Positions 32,236 through 41,482 of a stretch of DNA of 64,000 nucleotides are shown here, piece after piece. This DNA comes from Forficula auricularia. Its lineage: Eukaryota; Arthropoda; Insecta; Dermaptera; Forficulidae. The position numbers were made by a program, and so were the translations under genes. The notes below the pieces were generated by a model. The model searched no databases. It had not been told where the DNA came from and worked only from the letters and a program-made list of their open reading frames with translations. Position 1 is the first letter of the stretch. Every line of letters begins with the position of its first letter. The stretch spans positions 4,338,985-4,402,984 of the forward strand of contig JALMQS010000073.1 of the NCBI GenBank assembly GCA_024734495.1. Reading direction: 5' to 3'.

Positions 32236-32735
32236 AAGGTAGTCATTTCAATTCAAGAAATCTTTGAAACTTGGAATATAGTCATTAAAAGCACAATAAA
32301 CACACTGTTAAAATTTGAAGACGATTTACCACACCAAACATGAAATAATTGCAATTAAAAAACATTTTTTACATAGGGTAGATAGGGAAAGGGTGGGGAT
32401 ATGATCATTATTTTATTTTTTTTCATTGAAGTACTTTCACCATCTTGATAAAAAAACTAATATTTGTTAGAATAATATATTCGGAGTAACTTAAAAAAAA
32501 ATTGAAATTATTTACCATGTAGTATTGATAAAAAACAAAAAAAAACAAACATGTTTGGGCGATTATTTTTAGTGGAGGGGATATAATATCAATGGCTTGG
32601 AAACGATCCGGCTAGTATGTGTGTATCCATATAGAGATTTCGTAGTGTTAGTGGACAGTCACGTTAAAAAAACATAACCTAAAATTTTAGTTCCGTTCAT
32701 ATTTATAGAGTGGTTACGAGGCTAAAACTTTTTGT
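32236..32735 (+). mobile_element. TTAA-type MITE, AGTTCTTTCAC family, partial
   Basis: From about 32,255 it matches the copies at 51,338-51,867 and 55,056-55,587: TTCAAGAAATCTTTGAAACTTGG, CACACTGTTAAAATTTGAAG, ACCACACCAAACATG, TACATAGGGTAGATAGG, GGCTAGTATGTGTGTATCC, TAGAGTGGTTACGAGG. The left terminus is degenerate and the right end (AAAGAACCTCC) is missing. Confidence 0.7.
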
Positions 32736-33013
32736 GTGGATCCTTAAAGATGAGAGTAACAAACCATATTGCAAAAAAATTTTCCTCTTTGCAATTCTAT
32801 AAAATTGAAAAAATATAAAGACATTCTTTCTTGTCATATTATCTAAAAATCTAAAAAACGGTTTTAATTCCCTCATTTGAAATAAAATAAACATCATAGT
32901 ACCGTTATCTTATTTATTTATTTTATTTATTTCCTTATTCCCAAGAACTAATATTTCAATTTAAATCATGGAACAGAACACAATAATTGATTATTATCTT
33001 ATTTTATTTTTAG

Positions 33014-33186
33014 GTTGAAAATAAACATATTAATATCAATGAAAATATGATTAATTTAAAAAATTCGAATTCAACTTCACAATCTTCTAAACGTAAACCA
33101 GTATCAAAAAAGTTATCTCATATTGTTGAAATGTTATCCCAAAAAAACATCTCAAGAGACTAAACAACCGGTTAAGAAGTTACCAG
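33014..33186 (+). CDS. ZNF800-like protein, coding exon 3 (frame break)
   Basis: The acceptor TTTTATTTTTAG ends at 33,013 and the donor GTATGA starts at 33,187. The incoming frame reads VENKHINI...SSKRKPVSKKLSHIVEMLSQKNISRD and meets TAA at 33,162. Dropping one A from the run of seven at 33,141-33,147 gives LSQKTSQETKQPVKKLP, open to the donor in phase 1. That is exactly the phase exon 4 needs (split codon G|AT). A one-base indel in a homopolymer is therefore the simplest reading, either as an assembly error or a real mutation. As written, the product would stop after about 164 residues with only one finger. Confidence 0.65.
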
Positions 33187-33306
33187 GTATGATTATTGAC
33201 TTCTTTCTCTAGAGAATTTAAAGTTTAGAAAAATTGAGTGGATATTGATGAGGCAGTCCAGCAAAAAAGAAGATAATTTATTCTATCTTTTTTATTTTTA
33301 TTCATA

Positions 33307-33345
33307 AACTGACGTTTCGGAGGCTATTCCCTCTTCTTCAGGGTT
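33307..33345 (-). ncRNA. hammerhead ribozyme-like motif (minus copy, family D)
   Basis: Minus strand: AACC, CTGAAGA, A, then a shortened stem II (GAGG/CCTC within GAGGGAATAGCCTCC), GAAACGTC, AGTT. Stem I has one mismatch against AACC. Confidence 0.6.
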
Positions 33346-33546
33346 TTGAAAGTATTGAAGAAATCCAATGTGACATTCCCCTCTGTCCCTCTTTCAGTGG
33401 CAGTAAAAATAATATATTGTATTTCATCCTCAGCAGAACTACATTATAATTCTGCTGAGAATCAAATACAATATATTATTGTTACTGCCTCTGAAAGAGG
33501 AGACAGAGGGGAATGTCACATTGGATTTCCTTCAATGACTTTTCAA

Positions 33547-33586
33547 AACCCTGAAGAAGGAGGGAATAGCCTCTGAAACGTCGGTT
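33547..33586 (+). ncRNA. hammerhead ribozyme-like motif (plus copy, family D)
   Basis: Stem I AACC/GGTT is perfect (33,547-33,550 and 33,583-33,586). CTGAAGA is at 33,551-33,557 with an extra A. Stem II is GGAGG/CCTCT around GAATAG, and GAAA is at 33,575-33,578. ACGT is palindromic and predicted cleavage is after GTC (33,582). Confidence 0.7.
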
Positions 33587-33983
33587 ATGAATAAAAATAT
33601 AGTATAAATTATCTTCTTTTTTTGGACTGCCTCATCAATATCCACTCAACTTCACTTATCAGCCCGTCTCCAAAAATTACTCCAATTTTTAGAAAAAATG
33701 TCGGTACTTTTAAAGACTATACATCAGAAGCAATTTGAAGTGTTCCGCGAGGTTAAAATGGTGGAGAATCACTTCACTAGCCCTTCGAAGATCTCTGTCC
33801 GCCTTTTCCTTTTTTTAAAGATACATCTTCAAGCGCTATACTCGATTCCGAGCGTGGGCGATTTCTATGGAGAGTATCCTCTCCATTATAATTTTCTTGG
33901 GGAATTTTTTCACAGGGGTGGTTTCTTATTGATTTAGTTTTAGTATTTGCATTTTTCACAAAAATGAAAATTTCTCTGACTAA

Positions 33984-34191
33984 GGGCCAGTTGTATGTCG
34001 GGTGGTAAAGTCTTTGTAAAAGTTGACAAAGGATGAAAACCTAGAATTCACCTTGTGCCCGGCCGGATGGCCATTCAAATGACACGCACTTTTCATCTGA
34101 TTGGCCATGCCGCCGGGCACAAGGTGAATTCCAAGGTTTTACCCTTTTTCAACTTTTACAAAGGCTTTACCAACCGATATATAACTGGCCC
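33984..34191. mobile_element. Harbinger-type MITE, 208 bp
   Basis: Terminal inverted repeats GGGCCAGTTGTATGTCGG-TGGTAAAG / CTTTACCAACCGATATATAACTGGCCC are flanked by TAA on each side (33,981-33,983 and 34,192-34,194). The three-base TAA/TTA target and GGGCC ends are typical of PIF/Harbinger MITEs. The interior has a second palindrome (TTCACCTTGTGCCCGGC... and inverse). Related copies at 50,027 and 54,540. It lies in intron 3. Confidence 0.8.
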
Positions 34192-34194
34192 TAA

Positions 34195-34600
34195 GGCGAG
34201 AATCGATCCTGAGTAAACTCGATTCGAAGTCAAGCGCCCGACTGTGGAATTCATTACCATCATTCACCCGTTCATCTTCATCATCACTTATCTTCAATCG
34301 TGGTCTCTTGGAATGTATTCGCGGGGGCGGGACTCGGGAGCGGAGCGTCTCTTTTTTGGCGTCTCTCTTTTGCGGTGTATCTTTTCCTCTCCTGCTGGCT
34401 CTCTCACCTTCCTCTCAACTTCCTTTTCGCTGGAGCTTTCTTTCTTTCTTTTTCGCACACACTTGTTTTATTTTTCTTCCTCTTTTGTTTTATGTTAATT
34501 ATTATTTTTTACTGCTCATATGAGGCAAACTGCCTCAGAGCATTGTGTAAAGTTAAATTGTAAGAATTATGAATGAATAAATAAAAATAAATAAATAAGC
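34195..34600 (+). repeat. retroposon-like segment with A-rich tail
   Basis: On the minus strand 34,195-34,240 has a tRNA-like stretch (GGCGCTTGACTTCGAATCGAG, then GGATCGATTCTCG resembling a pol III B box). 34,250-34,500 is C/T-rich. The end is AATGAATAAATAAAAATAAATAAATAA at 34,570-34,598, a tail typical of LINE or SINE insertions. The three overlapping frames at 34,244-34,563 look like reading through this pyrimidine-rich sequence. Confidence 0.4.
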
Positions 34601-35030
34601 CTTTTGCTCTATCGGTGCCTATAAAGACGCTACCATGGCGTTATTTTCTGACGGAGATAAAATCCCCCCGAATCCTCATTTTCGCGAAATACACGATTTC
34701 CAAACATTCAAAACCCCTTCGCAATTAAATTAGATAGTAACCAAACAAACAAACGCATTTACCAACTCCTTTATCCCCATATGAGGACTTCTAGAGACTG
34801 TAATCTCTTACCACCTTCTTCTTTCCGAAGATATATAAGCTTCAATCCTTCAGGATCTCGCATCCACTAAGAACATACCTTCCAATCCGACCAACCCAAT
34901 CCTGGAAATTTCTTCTTCGATCGCGATGGTGCTAACCCGAAATATAGAAGTTGCACCTTGTTGTACAATATCTTCACGAATCAATATCAGTAAAAAATGT
35001 ATATTTGAATAATATATTATATCTTTTATT
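34601..35030. other. intron 3 sequence
   Basis: No element or coding signal recognised. Confidence 0.3.
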
Positions 35031-35037
35031 TTTTCAG

Positions 35038-35114
35038 ATGATCAACCGAGTAATAAGAACAATCCATCTTCATCAAATCTTTTGGAAAGTTCGTTAGATA
35101 AAAAGAATTCTACT
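35038..35114 (+). CDS. ZNF800-like protein, coding exon 4
   Basis: The acceptor TTATTTTTTCAG ends at 35,037 and the donor GTAAGTAG starts at 35,115. Joined to the last G of exon 3 it reads DDQPSNKNNPSSSNLLESSL then DKKNST, a hydrophilic linker, phase 1 in and 0 out. The phase match is what supports the frame correction in exon 3. Confidence 0.65.
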
Positions 35115-35602
35115 GTAAGTAGCCCAAACTCATTTCCTATATTAGAATTGGTTTCACCAACTAGAATTAATTTTTTTTAATCCATTATCTCTATTTTAAC
35201 TGGAGATTTCCTGATTTTCACTATTTCGGTTTAAGCCATGACATATTTTGAGATTAATTAATTACCAAGCTTGCAGCGCATATTACTCTTAATTCATATA
35301 TAAAAAAATAAATTTAAAAAAATTGAAATTATTTAGACCGGACTCCCGCGCAATTGCATCTTTTTTTTGCTAACTTTTAAATTCGACTGATACGTAGACA
35401 AATTAGTATCATGAAAAGGACGTTCTTTTGACACTACTTTTATTTTGCACATTTTGGGGTTGCTACAAATGAAATTGCATTTTTGTTCCAATTTATTTAG
35501 ATTTTATTTATTTTTACCCCATGATTCATGAAAAATATAATTTTAAAGAATTAATTTTACTATCAATTTAATATTTAATTAATTTTAAAGGTTAAACATT
35601 AA

Positions 35603-36335
35603 TGTAGTTGTTCCGCCAAATGGGTTTTCTTAGGATTTTTTTGAAATTTAGACAGATTATTATTTAAATACTTCTGCATCGATTGGTGGCAAAACGAAAT
35701 TTATGAACAATATAGTTCCGGAGATATTAAATTTCAAAAATAGAGTTTTTCAGATCTTATACATTGCACTATACGGGATATCGGAAAAATTTACATACAT
35801 ATTTAATTATAATTAAGAAACTCTTCTTACCATTTTTATAAAAAACTAAACCAACATTAAACAATAACCAATACATATTTTAAGACAATTTTGATTCATA
35901 GTTACAACACAGTTTCTGAGATAATAATGAATGAATAATGAAAAAATGTATAAAAAAAAATTTACACTAAAAACAATTTGGCAACAGCGCATTTATTTAA
36001 CCAGCGAAAGATGTATAAAGCGCGCATGCGCTAGATTTTTTCAAAATTATAATTTTCATAAGGTGTAACGTAGGCGTTGATTACATTTGTTAAAAAATAA
36101 CAAAACGATTTTTATAGAAATTTTTTTAACTTTTAAAATGTATTTTATCTGTCATTTTAATATAAAAATATTCAATCTCTTACAATGGTGCCAGATTTGT
36201 CAAACGAGCACGGGATTGGCTAGAATTGGTACATAAACAGCAAAAAGTTTTGGGCTTATGAACTATGAATCCTTATTGTCTGTTCTATATACTCTAGCAT
36301 TAACTTTTTGCTAGTATTGTCGCGAAACAACTACC
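35603..36335. mobile_element. TTAA-flanked element, 733 bp, copy 1
   Basis: TTAA (35,599-35,602), then TGTAGTTGTTCCGCCAAATG at the left; GTCGCGAAACAACTACC then TTAA (36,336-36,339) at the right. The TTAA duplication is the piggyBac-superfamily signature. No transposase. A second copy at 39,752-41,197 carries an extra insertion. It lies in intron 4. Confidence 0.8.
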
Positions 36336-36339
36336 TTAA

Positions 36340-36635
36340 ATGTTTGTACTATTTAAAATTGATTGTTTGTTTATTTCTTCGAGTTATTATATTGTGTTTT
36401 TTTTATCGTTTACAAACTTAAAATTACTTCAGTTATTGTCGTTATAATATTATATTGTTTAATTTACATTATAATGCTTTTATTTTTTGTTTATATATGC
36501 GTAAATTAATCTAATTTTGTTGTTTATTAAGTTAAACGGGACTTTTTACCTTTTTTTGAGTTTTTTACTCCACGAAAATCTGGTCATTATTTATTACTAT
36601 TATTATCATTTTCGTCCATAATTTGTATTAATTTG
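36340..36635. other. intron 4 sequence
   Basis: AT-rich, no elements recognised. Confidence 0.3.
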
Positions 36636-36636
36636 A

Positions 36637-36815
36637 AAGTTTATAATAGGAAAATAAGGACAAGTTTTTATGTGTGGATTTTATATATCAGCCAACGTTT
36701 CGTAGTCTTTGCCTGAAGAAGTCGGCAAAGTCGACGAAACGTTGGCTGATAAATAAAAAAGTCACACATAAAAACTTATCCTTATTTTCCTATTATAAAC
36801 TTTGAAATTTATTTA
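36637..36815. mobile_element. foldback with hammerhead-like motif, family E, copy 1
   Basis: Arms GAAAGTTTATAATAGGAAAATAAGGA, CAAGTTTTTATGTGTG and TATCAGCCAACGTTTCG are answered in inverse on the right (ending AAACTTTGAAATT). Second copy at 55,598-55,808. It lies in intron 4. Confidence 0.7.
36709..36747 (+). ncRNA. hammerhead ribozyme-like motif, family E
   Basis: CTGAAGA at 36,713-36,719, an extra A, stem II GTCG/CGAC around GCAAAGT, GAAA at 36,736-36,739, CGTT, then GGCT. The upstream stem I strand is TTGC here but AGCC in the copy at 55.7 kb, where it pairs perfectly with GGCT. Confidence 0.55.
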
Positions 36816-36927
36816 TTACTTGACTATTCTAACCTGCAAGCGTACGAAGTCTTGATTTCTTATTTAATACTTATTTAATTTAATTTTAATTATATAAATA
36901 ATCATATTTTTCAATAATTTTTTACAG

Positions 36928-37681
36928 GTTGAAAATTCAATATCAGATATTAGTGAAGATGAGCGCAATGGTATTATTGGACTTTCTTCGAAATATATTC
37001 AACACTTTAAGAATTTAAAATCCTTAAGTCCATATTTCAAAGAAAATCCTAAAAAAATACAAATTCAAGTTCGGAAAGACTATTTAAAAAATCAGAATCC
37101 GCCTGAAAATGCTTCTTTCGTGCCTGTCATTAAAAATGAGGATCCTTCGAAAGATCAGGAAACGTCTAATATATCTCAGCACATAACAAAGAATGTCGAT
37201 GTGAAATTGGAAAATGATTTAGAACAATCAAGTATAATTAAGGAAAGACTAACATTTTTCGACAATAATCTTCCTTCAACTTCAAATGTAACCCACCCAC
37301 TCTTCAAAAGTGACACCCAACCTAGCCCCTCTGCTAAAGTTTCTTCTAATTTACAATGCCTTACTTGTAAAAGAAAGTGTAAAAATTCGAATGCTTTGGA
37401 AAAGCATTTATCTAGTCACCGAGGCGGACCCAGATATAGATGCATTGACTGCTCTTATAAGGCCTACACAAGATTAGATTGTTTGAAACATGCTCGGGAA
37501 ATACATATAAAAAGTGATAAGAAACAAAGAGCATCGGATTTTATTCAACTAATTGAACCAGGACAGGAATATGATTTTTTAACCACTGATATAAATCAAA
37601 ATGATTCTCAAAGAAATATATCTGAATATTCACCCAAAGCACGGCTCGCTAATAGTACTTTGTCCTCATCTTTAAAAATAG
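36928..37681 (+). CDS. ZNF800-like protein, coding exon 5 (fingers 2 and 3)
   Basis: The acceptor TTTTTTACAG ends at 36,927 and the donor GTAAGC starts at 37,682. It is about 251 codons, phase 0 in and 1 out. It carries two C2H2 fingers near the middle: CLTCKRKCKNSNALEKHLSSH (C-x2-C-x12-H-x3-H), then CIDCSYKAYTRLDCLKHAREIH with H-x4-H, followed by KSDKK. Vertebrate ZNF800 has the same neighbouring pair, with the second also followed by basic residues. Upstream are IKNED and VKLEN, which fit the SUMO consensus. The flanks are low-complexity Ser/Asn/Lys. Note that the translation past the donor runs into a poly-T intron and is not protein. Confidence 0.8.
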
Positions 37682-37790
37682 GTAAGCAATTAAAATTATT
37701 GAAAATATTTTTTTTTTTTTTTTTTTTTTTTAATAAATATAACAATTTTATATTCATATAATTTTATTCTATTTTGTTCATTAAAAATAA

Positions 37791-38395
37791 GCTGACGTGT
37801 TCTGATGTGGCCATCTACTTGACTTTACCATACAGCCTGGCTTATATTTAATATTTAATAAAATTATTTATAATCATGTAGGGGAGGGGGGTTAGTTTTT
37901 CCATTTTTAGCCTCCTGGGGCCCCACTGATTATGTATACAAAATTTGGTTGAGTTTGGTACAAGAGCCTAGATTTTCATTTTTAACCCCCCCCCACCCCC
38001 CTTAATTTTGGTTCGATATGCACCAAAATCTAATCAGCTCTTAATCTCAATAGACCAAAACTACGTGTGAAATTTGGTTTCGATATTCACACTAGTTTTT
38101 GTAGCTTACAAAAATTTGGTAACGCACAGACTAACGGACAACCAGACAACCAGACAGACTAACAGACATTTTGACAAAATAATTATTATCTCGAAAAATA
38201 TAATTTTTTCGATGGTCACTTATTAGGACTTTTTTGTAGACCGAAATGCCATGGTTACCGCTCAATTTTTTTAATCAAAATAGTTTCAGCCGTTTTTGAG
38301 ATATTTCGAAAAAAAAGAAGGAAAAAAACCACTTTTTTCATGCACGATTACAATACTTGACCATACCCCCCCTGTATAGTAAAGTAAAAAAAAAC
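37791..38395 (+). repeat. TTTACCATACA dispersed repeat, full-length copy
   Basis: GACGTGTTCTGATGTGGCCA at the left, ending CATGCACGATTACAATACTTGACCATACC...CTGTATAGTAAAGTAAAAA. It is an uninterrupted copy that shows where the 17.5-kb copy was invaded. It lies in intron 5. Confidence 0.7.
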
Positions 38396-39170
38396 CTAAC
38401 ACTTTAATGTTTTTATTAAAAATATTTTATCTTTTCTTTATCATGGACACAAGTACACGATTGAATGGAAACTCGTTTGTTAGTTGAGATCACTCACTTC
38501 CAAACAATTACTCCTACTTACTAATTTATAACATTTACATATTTGTAAAATAGAGGACTTTTTTCCACGTTTTAGAGGCTTAATATTACCAATAATACAA
38601 TTTTATAAGCTTTCAAACAGACATATATTGTCACACAAAAAACTCGCCGACATTTTCATTTACTTATTGTTTCACTATAGCTAATACTACCGCACTCTCT
38701 AACTTTAAAATAGAATCTTGTTATTCCAACTCATCGCTAAAACACAAAAGTTTGCAACAAACTTCAATATAAAGTGCTGTTTTTTCTTCTTTAGTTTATT
38801 TAACTAAAACAATATAGTCCATAGCCATATTTATATTGTTATTTAAATATTAATTTTATAATTTTATTATTTTATATATTTATTTATTTATTTCATTCAT
38901 CATAGGCTTCTTAAATGAGCAATTAATTCTACTACTACTAATTCTACTACTGGTTCGGAAACACTTTCACTGCAAAAAATCCGGCAAAAAACTCAGTAGA
39001 TACAATGTACAATGAAAATTAATACAATAATGTCAATATATAAAACAGAGAAATCAGCAAGAGAAAGGCTCACCTTACACAATGTCTAACATAAAAAAAT
39101 AAATCAAAAAAATAAAATAATTAAAATATAACTCCTACCTTTAATCTGATATGAACAAAAATTCATTTTT
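38396..39170. other. intron 5 sequence
   Basis: AT-rich, no gene or clear repeat recognised. Confidence 0.3.
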
Positions 39171-39173
39171 TAG

Positions 39174-39355
39174 AACTCGCCAATAAACTTGATTTTGAAA
39201 AAGATATGACTAATTTAAAAAAGAAATTCAACAAAAGATTGGTTATTGATCCTGTCGCAGCACCTATTGAAATCAAATCCATTGAAGAGACAGAAATCAA
39301 ATCTACTGAAGAGACAAAAATAAAATGTGAATCTACAAATTCGGAAAATCATCAG
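39174..39355 (+). CDS. ZNF800-like protein, coding exon 6
   Basis: The acceptor TTCATTTTTTAG ends at 39,173 and the donor GTATTC starts at 39,356. Completing the codon split from exon 5 gives ELANKLDFEKDMTNLKKKF, then two EIKS-EET repeats and IKCES. It is a charged linker of 61 codons, phase 1 in and 0 out. Confidence 0.65.
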
Positions 39356-39751
39356 GTATTCATCCAAATTTTAAACAAATATTTAATTTACGATTAATTC
39401 ACATTAGAGTAATTAATTAGGTATAGATTAAAAAAATATATTTATGTTAATCATTTTTTATGATAGGAAATTTAGTACTCATTTATTGATTATTTTAACA
39501 TTGAAAATCGTTTTTGCTATTTATATATCATGAGGTTATTAAACCGTGTCTTTTTTTTACGTTTTTTTTACTTTATTTTTCTTACTTGTTAATACTATTA
39601 AAATATATTCACCTATAAACCGAAATGCATATAAATACATTTCACGTGATACCGTGATAGATTATATGTATTATATTTTAAAATAAATTATTTTGTTTTA
39701 TTATATATGAATGAATTCATTTCTTTAAAAACAATCGCAAAAGGTATATTA

Positions 39752-41197
39752 GGTAGTTGTTCCGCCAAATGGGTTTTCTTAGGGTTTTTTTGAAATTTAG
39801 ATAGATTATTATTTAAATACTTCTGCATCGATTGGTGGCAAAACGAAATTTATGTACAATATAGTTCCTGAGATATTAAATTTCAAAAATAGACTTTTTC
39901 AGACTTATACATTGCACTATACGGGATATCGGAAAATTTACATACATATTTAATTATAATTAAGAAACGCTTCTTACCATTTTTATAAAAAACTAAACCA
40001 ACATTAAACAATAACCAATACATATTTTAAGACAATTTTGATTCATAGTTACAACACAGTTTCTGAGATAATAATGAATAAATAATGAAAAATGTATAAA
40101 AAAATTTACACTAAAAACAATTTGGCAACAGCGCATTTATTTAACCAGCGAAAGATGTATAAAGCGCGCATGCGCTAGATTTTTTCAAAATTATAATTTT
40201 CATAAAGTGTAACGTAGGCGTTGATTATATTTGTTAAAAAATAAAAACGATTTTTATAGAAATTTTTTAACTTTTAAAATGTATTTTATCTGTCATTTTT
40301 AACCGACTTCAAAAAAAGGAAGAGGTTCTCTATTCGACTGATTTTTTTTTTTTTTTGTGCCTATGTTACCTCATATCTCCGCCAATTGTGAACCGATTTT
40401 GAAAAAAAATTTTGCATTGGGTCCAGTCTACGTTCCGATTGGTCCCATTTTTTTTCGTAGGTATTAGACCTATTTTGTTTGGTTTGTTCAGGACTAACTT
40501 CTTTGTTTATGAACCGATTTCGATGATTCTTTTTTTATTGGAAAGGGGGTATCTTAGGGATGGTGCAATATTAATTTGGTCAAGTTCTGATGATATGATC
40601 ACTATTAATAACATCACTAAAAAGAGAAAAATAAAAAATTTTTAAGAAAAAAATAAAACCGACTTCAAAAAAATTTAATACAACAAATAAAATACACTAA
40701 AAGGTATAAAATAATTATTATCTTATTTAGTTACAACTAAACGACGAAATATTAACATGAAATTACTTTTTTAAGTCGGTGCCAAACAGATACCTTTTAT
40801 GAATCGCACTCGACGGATCTTACTTAGTTCGTTTGGCGGGTACGCTCGCTTATAGGTATAGTTTTGTTTGGCACCGACTTCAAAAAGTAATTTCATGTTA
40901 ATATTTCGTCGTTTAGTTGTAACTAAATAAGATAATAATTATTTTATACCTTTTAGTGTATTTTATTTGTTGCATTAAATATTTTTGAAGTCGGTTTTAT
41001 TTTTTTCTTAAAAATTTTTTAATATAAAAATATTCAATCTGTTACAATAGTGCCAGATTTGTCAAACGAGCACGGGATTGGCTAGAATCGGTACATAAAC
41101 ACCAAAAAGTTTTGGGCTTATGAATTATGAACCCTTATTGTCTGTTCTATATACTCTAGCATTAACTTTTTGCTAGTATTGTCGCCAAACAACTACC
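39752..41197. mobile_element. TTAA-flanked element, copy 2, interrupted
   Basis: Same ends as 35,603-36,335 (GGTAGTTGTTCCGCCAAATG ... GCCAAACAACTACC, then TTAA). About 720 bp at 40,300-41,022 are an ACCGACTTC element inserted after TCTGTCATTTT; without it the length is about 726 bp. It lies in intron 6. Confidence 0.8.
40300..41022. mobile_element. ACCGACTTC foldback, one-sided copy
   Basis: Starts TTAACCGACTTCAAAAAAAGG. It has the outer module once (GTTACCTCATATCTCCG, ATGAACCGATTTCGATGATT) and then the inner palindrome (AAAACCGACTTCAAAAAAAT ... ATTTTTGAAGTCGGTTTT). The inverse outer module present at 18.8-19.1 kb is missing. The frame at 40,412-40,645 is the same reading-through seen at 18,243-18,464. 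Confidence 0.7.
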
Positions 41198-41482
41198 TTA
41201 AAAACATCTCTCATTTCTCTCGAAACTTTAGGATTATTAAAAAACGTTTTTGTGATTGTTTTTAATGAATTGTATTAATTTATATATAGATATATATATT
41301 TTTAATAATAATATAATACATATTGATTACACTTTCTCGTGACGCTTCTTTTATGATTATTTTCTATCCCTTTTTTTATGGCTAATCTCTGTATAAACAT
41401 TTTCAATATTAAAAATTAAAATTATTATTAAATATTTCGATTATTCTATATTTAAATAAATTATTTATTGAAATTTTTTCAG
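41198..41482. other. end of intron 6
   Basis: AT-rich, ending in the acceptor tract TGAAATTTTTTCAG at 41,482. Confidence 0.5.

Larger units (their letters stand above)
33225..33660. mobile_element. palindromic element with paired hammerhead-like motifs, family D
   Basis: The arms run from GAGTGGATATTGATGAGGCA (33,237) to TGCCTCATCAATATCCACTC (33,630-33,650), with inner matching CAATGTGACATTCCCCTCTG and GCAGTAA-AATAATATATTGTATT and the centre near 33,443. One motif on each strand. It sits in intron 3 of the zinc-finger gene, and its tail CTTATCAG-CCGTCTCCAAAAA is shared with the 26.6-kb copy. Confidence 0.8.

Noticed and set aside
34244..34563. Three overlapping frames of 71-87 codons
   Set aside because: They read through a C/T-rich tract ending in AATAAATAAATAA, more like a retroposon tail. 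There is no conserved domain.
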